From contig CANMFX010000002.1 of assembly GCA_947497315.1 (NCBI GenBank), forward strand, positions 868,001 through 932,000: 64,000 bases of DNA, in the 5' to 3' direction. Below the pieces are notes generated by a model, which ran no database searches, was not told the origin of the DNA, and was given only the letters and a program-made list of their open reading frames with translations. Below, one piece after another: positions 9,678-18,298 of this stretch. Position 1 is the stretch's first letter. The number at the start of each line of letters is the position of its first letter. Origin of the DNA: an uncultured Sphingomonadaceae bacterium (GTDB lineage: Bacteria; Pseudomonadota; Alphaproteobacteria; Sphingomonadales; Sphingomonadaceae). Made by a program: the position numbers and the translations under genes.

Positions 9678-10739
9678 ATGATGAGCGATGAGACAATCAA
9701 AATTCCGGCAAACGTACGGCTTCGTCTGGATAGCAATGCGCTAACAGCCAATTGGCGAAACTTGGACGTGATGAGCGGCTCTGCCAGCGCGGGGGCAGCG
9801 ATTAAAGCCAACGGCTATGGCGTGGGTGCCATTGAAGTTGTCGAGCGTTTGCAATCTGCCGGATGCCGCGATTTCTATGTCGCCAACTGGCAAGAAGCTA
9901 AAGAGATTGAGGCTTATATTGATTCCGACAGCAGCGTTTCGGTCCTAAATGGTGTGAGCATAGCCGATATGCCGTTTGCGCGCGCATCTAGAGCCAAACC
10001 GGTACTGAATAGCATTGAACAGGTGCTGAGATGGCAGGAAACCGGACTCCCATGTGACGTCATGATCAATAGCGGCATGAACCGGCTAGGAATCGATGTA
10101 CCGCATCTGGCCCAATTTGACGGAAATTTGCTCGATATCGACATAGTAATGAGCCATCTGGCTTCGGCCGATGAGGATGTTCAACAAAATGCGGACCAGC
10201 TGGAGCAATTTGTTGAAGCTCTGAAGCATGTTTCGGGAAAACGCACCAGTCTCAGCAACAGCGCTGGCATTGCGTTGGGGGATGCCTATCATTTCGACTG
10301 TACGCGCCCGGGTATCTCTCTTTATGGTGGCAAACAAAGGCCCGAATTTTCAGAGCCGATCAAACAGGTTGTTTTTCCCGAAACGCAAATATTGCAGATC
10401 CGCCAGTTAAAAGCGGGTGACAAGGTTGGCTATAACGCCAAATATGTTGCCGACCGTGACCATCCGATTGCGATACTGGCTATGGGCTATGCTGATGGGT
10501 ATTTGCGCGGTTTTTCAAACACTGGCTTGTTTTTTGATGATGGTCAAAAAGAGCTTCCTGTTCTCGGCCGTGTTTCAATGGACTTAATTGCAATCGATAT
10601 CACCGCTGCACCGCATCTTGAAGAATCTGCGTGGGTTTCCGCCCAATATGACCTGCCTATTGCGTCACGCCAGTCCGGGTTGTCACAATATGAACTGATT
10701 ACGGGTCTGGGCAGTCGATATGCTCGGCATTGGGTTTAA
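9678..10739 (+). CDS. alr: Alanine racemase
   Basis: A 353-residue PLP-dependent fold-III racemase making D-alanine for peptidoglycan. The PLP lysine is in the motif AAIKANGYGVG (about residues 35-45). The C-terminal beta-barrel has the MGYADGYLRG and LGRVSMDL motifs that carry the catalytic tyrosine and phosphate contacts. Two adjacent ATG codons (9678 and 9681) are possible starts. Length is slightly short of the usual 360-380 but no core motif is missing. It follows the transporter by 15 bases; I see no metabolic link. Confidence 0.93.
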   Translation: MMSDETIKIPANVRLRLDSNALTANWRNLDVMSGSASAGAAIKANGYGVGAIEVVERLQSAGCRDFYVANWQEAKEIEAYIDSDSSVSVLNGVSIADMPFARASRAKPVLNSIEQVLRWQETGLPCDVMINSGMNRLGIDVPHLAQFDGNLLDIDIVMSHLASADEDVQQNADQLEQFVEALKHVSGKRTSLSNSAGIALGDAYHFDCTRPGISLYGGKQRPEFSEPIKQVVFPETQILQIRQLKAGDKVGYNAKYVADRDHPIAILAMGYADGYLRGFSNTGLFFDDGQKELPVLGRVSMDLIAIDITAAPHLEESAWVSAQYDLPIASRQSGLSQYELITGLGSRYARHWV

Positions 10740-10938
10740 AACTGTGCAGCTGCCATATCGCAATTGCACATAGCAAAAATGGCCTAAAACCGCATCAGTT
10801 GCATAATATTAAACTCCAGACACAGCTTTGGTTGCGGCGATGCACAATTTTGTCTAATGCCGTCATTATATTGGAATTTTAAGAAAGCATATCGTCGCAA
10901 TATTAAAAAATAACGCGATATGGTTCACAGGAGACAAC
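10740..10938. promoter_or_regulatory. phaR upstream region, probable promoter
   Basis: This 199-base AT-rich gap precedes phaR. It holds several TGC/GCA-rich palindromic words, including GCAGCTGC soon after the alr stop and ATGCACAATTTTG further down, and ends in a clear CAGGAGA ribosome-binding site. PhaR proteins are known to repress their own gene and to bind TGC-rich sites, so an operator here is plausible. No exact site can be assigned. Confidence 0.35.
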
Positions 10939-11583
10939 ATGGCGAAGACGAAAAAGGGTGATCCGGACGGCCCGATCATAATAAAAAAATATGCCAACCG
11001 GCGGCTCTATAACACACAGACATCAAACTATATCACACTTGATTTTCTGGCAGAAATGACACGTGATGATGTCGACTTCGTCGTAGTTGATGCGAAAACC
11101 GGTGATGACATTACACATAATGTGCTCACCCAGATTATCGTTGATGAGGAAAGCAGCGGGCAGAACATGCTGCCGGTCAATTTCCTGCGCCAGCTTATCT
11201 CCATGTATGGCAACAGCATGCAGTCGCTAATGCCGTCATATCTTGAAGCGTCAATGGACAATTTTCGCAAAAACCAGAAACAGTTTCAGGAAGCTGTCGA
11301 AGGGGCTCTCAATAAAAACCCCTTGGGACAGATGGCCGTGAAGAACCAGAAGCAGTTTCAGGAAGCCATTGAAAATGCCTTGAAATCCAGCCCTCTGGGC
11401 AACGTCGTCGAAAAAGCTTTAAACCCGCTCGGACTTGGTGACAAAACGGCCTCTAATGATGAAGAGCCGGTGTTAGAACCAGAGCCCGAAGAGGAAGAAA
11501 TGTCTGCCAAAGACAAAGAGATTATGGATCTCAAGCAACAGCTGGCAGATATTCAATCGAAGATCGATAATCTCGACGATTGA
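10939..11583 (+). CDS. phaR: Polyhydroxyalkanoate synthesis repressor PhaR
   Basis: A 214-residue protein with the N-terminal PHB/PHA accumulation regulator DNA-binding domain (IIKKYANRRLYNT, about residues 14-26) followed by the PHB-binding region (about residues 70-115). The C-terminal part contains a near-duplicated segment: KNQKQFQEAVEGALNKNPLG and KNQKQFQEAIENALKSSPLG. It ends in an acidic stretch and a coiled-coil-like tail. The family represses phasin and PHA genes and is released by binding to PHA granules. No pha synthesis genes are present here. The propionyl-CoA genes upstream could be metabolically related to PHA precursor supply, which is an inference. Confidence 0.93.
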   Translation: MAKTKKGDPDGPIIIKKYANRRLYNTQTSNYITLDFLAEMTRDDVDFVVVDAKTGDDITHNVLTQIIVDEESSGQNMLPVNFLRQLISMYGNSMQSLMPSYLEASMDNFRKNQKQFQEAVEGALNKNPLGQMAVKNQKQFQEAIENALKSSPLGNVVEKALNPLGLGDKTASNDEEPVLEPEPEEEEMSAKDKEIMDLKQQLADIQSKIDNLDD

Positions 11584-11638
11584 TTTTACGCCTCCGGGTC
11601 TCAGAATTTTTGAAACTTTTCCGACAGGAACAGAATAC

Positions 11639-13174
11639 GTGAAGAAAAACGCTCTATCCGTAACCAGAGAAGCTGACTTTTCGGCCTGGTATCAACAGCT
11701 TATTGCCGAAGCCGATTTGGCTGAAGAGTCCGGCGTGCGTGGATGCATGGTCATGCGGCCGTGGGGCTATGGTATCTGGGAGCGGGTACAGTTTCTCATG
11801 GACCAGCGGATCAAGGCCACCGGTCATGAAAACTGCTACTTCCCATTGTTCATTCCGCTCAGTTATTTCGCCAAGGAAGCCGAACATGTCGATGGCTTTG
11901 CCAAGGAAATGGCAGTTGTTACGCATCACCGGTTGATGAAAGACGATGCTGACGGCCTTGTAGTTGATCCAGAAGCAAAGCTTGAAGAACCTTTGGTGGT
12001 CCGGCCAACGTCCGAAACCGTCATCGGCACTGCCTTTTCGCGCTGGGTACAAAGCTGGCGCGACCTGCCAGTTATGATCAACCAATGGGCCAATGTTGTG
12101 CGCTGGGAAATGCGGACACGGATGTTCCTGCGAACCAGCGAGTTTCTTTGGCAAGAAGGCCATACCGCCCACGCCACCCGCGACGAAGCGATGGAAGAAA
12201 CGCTCGACATATTGGAAATGTACCGCAGCTTCTCTGAAGATGTGCTGGCGATGCCCGTTGTTGCTGGCGAGAAACCCGAGAATGAGCGTTTTCCCGGCGC
12301 GGACGCCACCTATTCCATCGAGGCAATGATGCAGGATGGCAAGGCATTGCAAGCCGGTACGTCGCATTTTCTTGGCCAGACCTTCTCCAAGGCTCAAAAT
12401 ATCCGCTATCAGGACAAGGAAGGACAGTTTCAATTCGCCTACACGACGAGTTGGGGCACTTCTACGCGGCTCATCGGCGGGGTGATCATGACACATGGTG
12501 ACGATGATGGCCTACGCGTACCTCCGCTTATTGCGCCATATCAAGTGGTGGTCATTCCCATGCTGCGCGACAAGCCAGAGGATGAAGAGGTCCTCGATTT
12601 CTGCACCGCGCTTACGAAACAATTGTCCGGATTGCAGGCTTTTGATGAGAATGTCCGGGTGAAACTCGACAAGAGCGGCGCCAAGGCATCGAACAAGCGT
12701 TGGTCCTGGGTCAAAAAAGGCGCACCGCTTATATTGGAGATTGGGCCGCGAGATGTTGCGGAAGGCAATGTGTCGGCTCTTCGCCGCGACGCGCTTTATA
12801 AAGATAATGGCAAGCTCGATGCCCAGATTTTTGCGAAAGACGCTTTTGCCGATCAGGTTCCTGCCTTGTTGGAAGAAATCCAAACAAAATTGCATGATGA
12901 AGCCAAGCAACGGCTGGATTCCAATATTACACGCGGTTTGACCGATTTTGCTGATGTTCAGAAATTCTACAAAGAGAATACAAAATATCCCGGTTGGCTG
13001 GAAGTCCAATGGTGCCGTGCAACCGGCGAAGAACTTGATGAGATTGAAGAGAGACTGAAAAAGCTGAAACTGACCTTCCGCAATGTGCCGACCGAAGCGG
13101 CAGCGGTGGGCGGCGATTGTATTTTCACAGGTAAGCCAGCGGTCGAACGGATTCTTATCGGCAAAGCCTATTAA
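11639..13174 (+). CDS. proS: Prolyl-tRNA synthetase, archaeal/eukaryal-type
   Basis: A 511-residue class II aminoacyl-tRNA synthetase that charges tRNA-Pro. It lacks the editing insertion of the long bacterial type and has the short form's pattern: motif 2-like RWEMRTRMFLRTSEFLWQEG, then an anticodon-binding domain and a C-terminal zinc-type domain ending in ILIGKAY, the usual terminal tyrosine of this type. The start is a GTG at 11639 with CAGGAA upstream. The stop shares one base with the rnr start. This short type is usual in many alphaproteobacteria. Confidence 0.95.
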   Translation: MKKNALSVTREADFSAWYQQLIAEADLAEESGVRGCMVMRPWGYGIWERVQFLMDQRIKATGHENCYFPLFIPLSYFAKEAEHVDGFAKEMAVVTHHRLMKDDADGLVVDPEAKLEEPLVVRPTSETVIGTAFSRWVQSWRDLPVMINQWANVVRWEMRTRMFLRTSEFLWQEGHTAHATRDEAMEETLDILEMYRSFSEDVLAMPVVAGEKPENERFPGADATYSIEAMMQDGKALQAGTSHFLGQTFSKAQNIRYQDKEGQFQFAYTTSWGTSTRLIGGVIMTHGDDDGLRVPPLIAPYQVVVIPMLRDKPEDEEVLDFCTALTKQLSGLQAFDENVRVKLDKSGAKASNKRWSWVKKGAPLILEIGPRDVAEGNVSALRRDALYKDNGKLDAQIFAKDAFADQVPALLEEIQTKLHDEAKQRLDSNITRGLTDFADVQKFYKENTKYPGWLEVQWCRATGEELDEIEERLKKLKLTFRNVPTEAAAVGGDCIFTGKPAVERILIGKAY

Positions 13175-15459
13175 TGGCGAAATCGTCCAAATCTCATAAG
13201 CCGAGACAGGTTCCCTCGCGCAAACAGATACTGGACTTTATCGAGAAGTCGGACCAACCGGCCGGTAAACGCGAAATCGCCAAAGCCTTTCGCTTGCGCG
13301 GATCCGACAAAATCGCACTCAAGGCTCTGCTGAAAGACATGGCCGACGAAGGGCTGATCGACAGCACACCGGGTCGGGCCTATCACAGAATGGGCGGTAT
13401 TCCCAAAGTCACGGTACTGAAAATCGTCGAAATTGATGGCAATGAAGCGATTGGCATGCCTGAACGCTGGGAAGCGGAGGCACCGGCACCCCGGCTGCGC
13501 ATTAAGGAGCGTGGCCGCCGCGCAGCATTGGCGGTTGGCGATCGCGTTCTCGCCCGAACCGAAGAACGCGGGCAGGGGCATATCGCTTTCATGATGAAGA
13601 AGATTGCTCAAAGCAGCGATATGCTGATGGGCGTTATCGAAAAGGACGAACGGGACCGGTTCTGGCTTAAGCCTGTGGATCGAAAAATTAGACGCAGCAC
13701 AGCTATATCCGATTTGGGTGAAGCGGAAGTAGGGAATCTGGTTCTTGCAGAACCCGTCGGTCGCGGTAGTCAGATCAAGGCGCGCGTTAAGGAGGTTTTG
13801 GGTGATCCCTTTGCACCCAAGTCTTTCAGCCTGATCGCCATCCATAAATACGAAATTCCGCGTGAGTTCCCCAAGGATGTTCTGGATGAGGCGGAGCAAG
13901 CCGTGCAACTGAGACTTAGTAAAAAGGATAGGGAAGACCTCACCAATTTGCCAATCGTCGCCATTGACCCGGCAGACGCCCGTGATCATGACGACGCCAT
14001 CTGGGCAGCGCCAGATGACGATGTCAACAATGCTGGCGGCTTCAAAGCGATTGTCGCGATTGCCGATGTATCTTTCTATGTTCGCAGCGGTAGCAAGCTT
14101 GATCGTGAGGCCTATAAGCGCGGTAACAGTGTCTATTTCCCCGACCGGGTTGTTCCGATGCTGCCGGAAGCCCTGTCGACCGATGTATGCTCGCTTAAGC
14201 AGGATGTCGACCGTGCCGCTTTGGCTTGCCATCTTAAAATCAATGCCAAGGGCAAAGTCATTTCAACTCGCTTCACGCGTGCGATTGTCCGGCTGACTGG
14301 CAATATTGCTTATGAAGACGCGCAGGCCGCGATAGATGGGAAATTGGATCATCCCATGAAAGCAAGAGCCCTTGAACCGCTTTGGGCTTGCTGGAAATTG
14401 CTCGCAAAGGCCAGAGACGGCCGGGAGCCGCTAAACCTGGATTTACCGGAAAAACACGTCGTCCTTAATGATCAGGGCCGGATTGCCGAAATTGCGACGC
14501 GGGAACGCCTCGATGCACACCGCCTGGTCGAGGACTATATGATCGCTGCCAATGTAGCTGCGGCCAAAATGCTAGAATCCAAGAAATCACCGCTCATTTA
14601 CAGGGTTCACGAAGTTCCCTCGCGCGAGAAGCTGATCGCGCTCAAAGACTATCTCAAGAGCTTTGATGTCAGTTTTGCGATGGGGCAGGTGATCAAGCCC
14701 TCAGTTTTCAATCGCCTGATTGAGCAGGTTGGCGAGGCGGAGATTTTACCGTTGGTCATGGAACAGATATTGCGCAGTCAGACGCAGGCCTATTATGGGT
14801 CCACCAACATGGGCCATTTCGGCCTTTCACTGGGCAGCTATGCGCACTTCACCAGCCCGATCCGGCGTTATGCCGATCTGATTGTGCACCGTGCTTTGGT
14901 AAGTGGTTGCAAATTGGAGCAGCCAAAACCGAAGAATGATCTGATCCCTGCGCAAAGCGGGCTGAGCAAGGACATGGCCGACAAGCTGGATCTGGTATCC
15001 GAAAAGATCAGCCAATTGGAACGGCGCGCGATGATGGCCGAACGTGAGACGGTGGATCGCTATATCTCGGCCCATTTATCCGATCATGTTGGTCAGATAC
15101 TGAAATGCCGGATCACCGGTGTCCAGAATTTCGGGTTTTTCGCCACTGTAGAGGAATTGGGCGGGGACGGCCTGGTTCCTGTCCGGACACTGGGTGTGGA
15201 ACGGTTCGACTATGACGAGCAAAAGCAACAACTCGAGGGTGTTGAAACAGGCGTAACCTATAATATCGGGCAAAAGCTCGACCTGCGGCTGGTAGAAGCT
15301 AATGCTGCCACAGGTAGTCTGCTCTTTGAACTTGCGGAAGGAGCCAATCACATGCCGGGTCGCCATGAGCCCCGGCGCGGACGCGGCGGCCCCAAAGGAA
15401 AGCCGCATCGTAAGGGAAAACGCGGCCGTCCGGCAAATATTCGTCATCGCAGCCGATAA
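13174..15459 (+). CDS. rnr: Ribonuclease R
   Basis: A 761-residue 3'-5' exoribonuclease. Order of parts: an N-terminal winged-helix region (about 1-75), cold-shock-type OB domains, and the RNB catalytic domain with the acidic cluster IDPADARDHDDA at about residues 266-277. The FTSPIRRYADLIVHR motif is at about residues 552-566. An S1 domain near 625-700 and a basic Arg/Lys/Gly-rich tail follow. The basic tail is usual for RNase R. It is coupled to proS by a one-base overlap. Confidence 0.96.
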   Translation: MAKSSKSHKPRQVPSRKQILDFIEKSDQPAGKREIAKAFRLRGSDKIALKALLKDMADEGLIDSTPGRAYHRMGGIPKVTVLKIVEIDGNEAIGMPERWEAEAPAPRLRIKERGRRAALAVGDRVLARTEERGQGHIAFMMKKIAQSSDMLMGVIEKDERDRFWLKPVDRKIRRSTAISDLGEAEVGNLVLAEPVGRGSQIKARVKEVLGDPFAPKSFSLIAIHKYEIPREFPKDVLDEAEQAVQLRLSKKDREDLTNLPIVAIDPADARDHDDAIWAAPDDDVNNAGGFKAIVAIADVSFYVRSGSKLDREAYKRGNSVYFPDRVVPMLPEALSTDVCSLKQDVDRAALACHLKINAKGKVISTRFTRAIVRLTGNIAYEDAQAAIDGKLDHPMKARALEPLWACWKLLAKARDGREPLNLDLPEKHVVLNDQGRIAEIATRERLDAHRLVEDYMIAANVAAAKMLESKKSPLIYRVHEVPSREKLIALKDYLKSFDVSFAMGQVIKPSVFNRLIEQVGEAEILPLVMEQILRSQTQAYYGSTNMGHFGLSLGSYAHFTSPIRRYADLIVHRALVSGCKLEQPKPKNDLIPAQSGLSKDMADKLDLVSEKISQLERRAMMAERETVDRYISAHLSDHVGQILKCRITGVQNFGFFATVEELGGDGLVPVRTLGVERFDYDEQKQQLEGVETGVTYNIGQKLDLRLVEANAATGSLLFELAEGANHMPGRHEPRRGRGGPKGKPHRKGKRGRPANIRHRSR

Positions 15460-15517
15460 TGTAACCGGATCAGCGCGGGGAACGAATAAGCAGGCACAAT
15501 CATAAAAGGATATCCTG

Positions 15518-16039
15518 ATGACGACCCTGATACCGACTCAAGCCGTTCCAGATTTCACTATACCGATGACAGATGGCGGGCAGTTTCAACTCAGCCAACG
15601 TGCCGGTGATAATTTTACTCTGTTACTATTTTATCGTGGTCTGCATTGCCCGATCTGCAAAGGGCAATTGCGCGACCTGCAAAGCAAGCTCGGTGATTTC
15701 GCCGAGCGCGGCGTTACTGCTGTCGCCATCAGCATGGATGATCAGGAACGCGCCCAAAAGTCTGCCGAAGACTGGGGTATAGATGAGCTGATGCTTGGCT
15801 ATGGTCTGAGCGAAGCTATGGCTCGTGAACTGGGTCTTTATATCTCTGCCGGACGACCAGATAGCCCGGAACCTTCGGTTTTCTCTGAACCGGCTCTGTT
15901 TCTCGTCCGTCCTGATCAAACACTTTACTTTGCCAGCGTGCAGAGCATGCCATTCACACGGCCGCCTCTTGATCAGTTAATGATGGGTATAGACTACGCG
16001 CTGGCCAATGATTATCCGGCGCGCGGCGAGCTGAGCTGA
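15518..16039 (+). CDS. Peroxiredoxin-like AhpC/TSA protein
   Basis: A 173-residue thioredoxin-fold protein. The motif YRGLHCPICKGQL (about residues 42-54) gives a CxxC active site, where classical 2-Cys peroxiredoxins have a single peroxidatic cysteine at this point. Beyond that it resembles the redoxin-domain proteins that are predicted peroxide or disulfide reductases. A GGATAT ribosome-binding site precedes the ATG. It converges on the universal stress gene with only four bases between stops. The true substrate is unknown. Confidence 0.8.
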   Translation: MTTLIPTQAVPDFTIPMTDGGQFQLSQRAGDNFTLLLFYRGLHCPICKGQLRDLQSKLGDFAERGVTAVAISMDDQERAQKSAEDWGIDELMLGYGLSEAMARELGLYISAGRPDSPEPSVFSEPALFLVRPDQTLYFASVQSMPFTRPPLDQLMMGIDYALANDYPARGELS

Positions 16040-16043
16040 GTTT

Positions 16044-16499
16044 CTAACTTAGGCGGTCAATCTCTTCCTTGCTCAGTGATCCGGGTACAACCATTACCGG
16101 GCAGGGGAGGGTACCCGCTTCCGTTGCGGCAAAGTGAGTCACCAACGGACCGGGCGAGCCATTACCAGCGGCACCGAGAACAAGGGCCGCCAATCCGTCA
16201 ATCTCGTCCATCAATTTGCGGACATCCTTGGCACCCTTGCCTTCCTTGACGGTGATAGAGGGCCTGATACCGGTTTCGTCGAACAAAGTGCCTGCAGCGC
16301 TTGAAACTAAAGCTTCGGCGCGGTTCTTGGCTTCTTCCTCTAGCGTGGCCTGTACGCCGCCCCAGGCAACGAAGCCTTCGCTCTCCACCAACGCCAATAT
16401 GTGCAAAGCACCATTGGTCTTCATCGCACGGCGTGAAGCGAAACGAAGCGCTATGCTTGCTTCCTCGGTTTCGTCAATAACCACCAGGTAAGTACGCAT
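16044..16499 (-). CDS. Universal stress protein UspA family
   Basis: A 151-residue single Usp domain. The N-terminus reads MRTYLVVIDETEEA, where the aspartate is the usual ATP-contact position. The C-terminal part has LVLGAAGNGSPGPLVTH, close to the G-x2-G-x9-G(S/T) nucleotide-binding pattern, so ATP binding is plausible. It reads away from pdhC with a 149-base divergent spacer. Usp proteins of this size respond to stress or growth arrest; the specific role is unknown. Confidence 0.85.
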   Translation of the reverse strand: MRTYLVVIDETEEASIALRFASRRAMKTNGALHILALVESEGFVAWGGVQATLEEEAKNRAEALVSSAAGTLFDETGIRPSITVKEGKGAKDVRKLMDEIDGLAALVLGAAGNGSPGPLVTHFAATEAGTLPCPVMVVPGSLSKEEIDRLS

Positions 16500-16648
16500 G
16501 AAAACTCCCCAACTGACTGCGCATTTCTACTATTAAAACCATGCTTGCGATAAAAGCCTGTGATATGCAAGATTTACACAGCTTGCGCTTTCCTGTGATT
16601 TGCGCATAAACGCCTGCAATGTTGATATAGAATAAGGGTTTCCTCTCC
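16500..16648. promoter_or_regulatory. Divergent promoter spacer between usp and pdhC
   Basis: The 149 bases between two divergent genes must hold both promoters. The stretch is AT-richer than the genes. I could not assign convincing -35/-10 pairs. AAGGG lies about 13 bases before the pdhC ATG. Confidence 0.35.
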
Positions 16649-17947
16649 ATGCCGATCAACCTTCAAATGCCCGCTTTGTCACCGACGATGGAAGAGGGGA
16701 CGCTGGCCAAATGGCTAGTCAAAGAGGGCGATGAGGTCGCTTCGGGCGACCTATTGGCCGAGATTGAGACTGACAAGGCGACGATGGAGTTTGAAGCGGT
16801 TGATGAAGGCACGATTGCGAAGATCGTCGTTGCCGAAGGGACCGATAATGTCAAAGTCGGCGAAGTGATCGCAATTATCGCTGAAGAGGGTGAGGATGTT
16901 GCGGCTGCTTCGAAAGTGGACGAAAGTGCCGCGGGGGGACCCAAGCCGGTTGTCGAAGTTGCTGAAAAGCCTGCAGAACCGGTACAGGAGGTTGCTCCAA
17001 AGGTTACAGATGAGGCACCTAAAGTTACCGCACCGCCATCGTATGGCAATCGCATCAAGGTCAGCCCGCTGGCCCGCCGCCTCGCTGAACAGAAAGGTGT
17101 TGATCTTGGCGCGCTCAGTGGCTCCGGCCCCGGCGGACGGATTATCAAGGCGGATATTGATGCTGCCGAAGGCGGCACCGCACCGGTCAAAAGCGAAGCC
17201 GCTGCGCCCGCGCCAACAACCGCACCCGCTCCGGCACCAGCGGCCAATGAATTCGATATCCCGCACACGTCGGAAAAACTGTCCGGCATGCGCAAGACCA
17301 TTGCCCGTCGCCTGACCGAGGCGAAACAGACCATTCCGCATATCTATCTCACCGTGGATATCCAGCTCGACAAGCTGCTCAAGCTGCGCAGCGAACTGAA
17401 CGCAACGCTGGAACCACGCGGCGTCAAACTGTCGGTCAATGATCTGCTGATCAAGGCGCTGGCCGTCTCGCTGATGCAGGTACCGAAATGCAATGTTTCG
17501 ATTGACGGCGATCAGCTCAAGACATTCGCCCGCGCCGATATCTCGGTCGCGGTCAGCATTCCCGGCGGCCTGATCACGCCGATTATCACCAGCGCCGACA
17601 CCAAGTCGCTCAGCGCCATTTCCACCGAGATGAAAGATCTCGCTGGCCGCGCCAAGGATGGCAAGCTCAAGATGCATGAATATCAGGGCGGTACCGCCAG
17701 CATTTCCAATATGGGCATGTTCGGCATCAAGAATTTCGATGCGGTCATCAACCCGCCGCAAGCGATGATCATGGCCATCGGGGCAGGGCAGAAGCGCCCG
17801 CATGTCATCGATGACAGCCTGCAAATCGCAACGATCATGAGCGCCACCGGCAGCTTCGATCACCGCGCGATTGATGGCGCAGACGGTGCGCAATTGATGC
17901 AGGTGTTTAAGGAGCTGTGCGAGAACCCTTTGGGGATGCTGGCTTGA
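16649..17947 (+). CDS. pdhC: Pyruvate dehydrogenase E2, dihydrolipoamide acetyltransferase
   Basis: A 432-residue E2 subunit. One lipoyl domain occupies about residues 1-76 with the lipoylated lysine in EIETDKATMEFE. An Ala/Pro/Val/Glu-rich linker follows, then an E3/E1-binding peripheral domain (about 132-167, KVSPLARRLAEQKGVDL...GPGGRI). A second Ala/Pro linker precedes the acyltransferase core, ending with the catalytic DHRAIDGADGAQL (His and Asp, about residues 405-417). The start MPINLQMPALSPTMEEG is typical of alphaproteobacterial PdhC. E3 (lpd) follows after a repeat-filled gap; the E1 genes are not in this window. Confidence 0.95.
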   Translation: MPINLQMPALSPTMEEGTLAKWLVKEGDEVASGDLLAEIETDKATMEFEAVDEGTIAKIVVAEGTDNVKVGEVIAIIAEEGEDVAAASKVDESAAGGPKPVVEVAEKPAEPVQEVAPKVTDEAPKVTAPPSYGNRIKVSPLARRLAEQKGVDLGALSGSGPGGRIIKADIDAAEGGTAPVKSEAAAPAPTTAPAPAPAANEFDIPHTSEKLSGMRKTIARRLTEAKQTIPHIYLTVDIQLDKLLKLRSELNATLEPRGVKLSVNDLLIKALAVSLMQVPKCNVSIDGDQLKTFARADISVAVSIPGGLITPIITSADTKSLSAISTEMKDLAGRAKDGKLKMHEYQGGTASISNMGMFGIKNFDAVINPPQAMIMAIGAGQKRPHVIDDSLQIATIMSATGSFDHRAIDGADGAQLMQVFKELCENPLGMLA

Positions 17948-17971
17948 AGGTTAGCGACAAGGTTTTGATTT

Positions 17972-18039
17972 CCTCTCCCCTTGAGGGAGAGGACAGATTT
18001 GCTTGCGAACCTGTTCGTTAGAAAATCTTGGTGAGGGGT
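17972..18039 (+). repeat. Left-end palindromic repeat L1
   Basis: A 68-base unit that begins with the hairpin CCTCTCCC-CTTGA-GGGAGAGG (17972-17992) and ends in CTTGGTGAGGGGT. It is nearly identical to L2 at 19807-19874, including the middle CGTTAGAAAATCTTGGTG. Read on the other strand, its ends match the right-end units (ACCCCTCACCAA ... GGGGAGAGG). It stands 18 bases before the ATG of a deleted DUF559 gene. Confidence 0.9.
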
Positions 18040-18057
18040 AGAGGCGGAACGTAACCG

Positions 18058-18231
18058 ATGTCCAAATATGACTCTATCACCCTCAGACGCGCTAAAAATT
18101 TGCGCCGGGAATTGACCCCGCAAGAACGAGTTTTGTGGAGGCGCCTCCGCAACGAGATAAACAAGAATTTGGAGGGAGTTTTGAGAGCGAATTGGGCGCA
18201 CTTACTCAGACCCCTCACCAACGTCGCCTAA
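18058..18231 (+). pseudogene. Internally deleted DUF559 endonuclease-like gene
   Basis: A 57-codon frame. Its first 31 residues (…LRRELTPQERVLWRRLR) match residues 1-31 of the intact DUF559 protein at 19890. It then continues with NEINKNLEGVL, matching residues 95-105. Residues 32-94, the whole predicted nuclease core, are missing by an in-frame deletion. A further 2-base difference near the end shifts the frame, so the tail reads PLTNVA where the intact copy has the PSPTSPN frame. It lies between repeats L1 and R1 in the pdhC-lpd gap. It cannot be an active nuclease; it looks like a non-autonomous derivative of the neighbouring element. Confidence 0.85.
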
Positions 18232-18278
18232 GCAATAAATTGCTAAGGCTTTGGTATCCTCTCCCTCAAGGGGAGAGG
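18210..18278 (+). repeat. Right-end palindromic repeat R1
   Basis: A 69-base unit starting ACCCCTCACCAACGTCGCCTAA and ending in the hairpin CCTCTCCC-TCAAG-GGGAGAGG. Its first bases form the stop region of the deleted DUF559 frame. It ends 21 bases before the lpd start codon. The middle (AGCAATAAATTGCTAAGGC) differs from R2/R3 but keeps a small inner stem, GCAATAAATTGC. Confidence 0.9.
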
Positions 18279-18298
18279 ACAATAGGCAAAGGAATATA

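Noticed and set aside
13171-14232. 353-codon open frame antisense to the 5' half of rnr
   Set aside because: rnr is certain from its motifs; the antisense has no recognisable domain.
16751-17893. Long open frame antisense to pdhC (380 codons)
   Set aside because: Caused by codon bias of the Ala/Gly-rich E2 gene; no family features and no ribosome-binding site.
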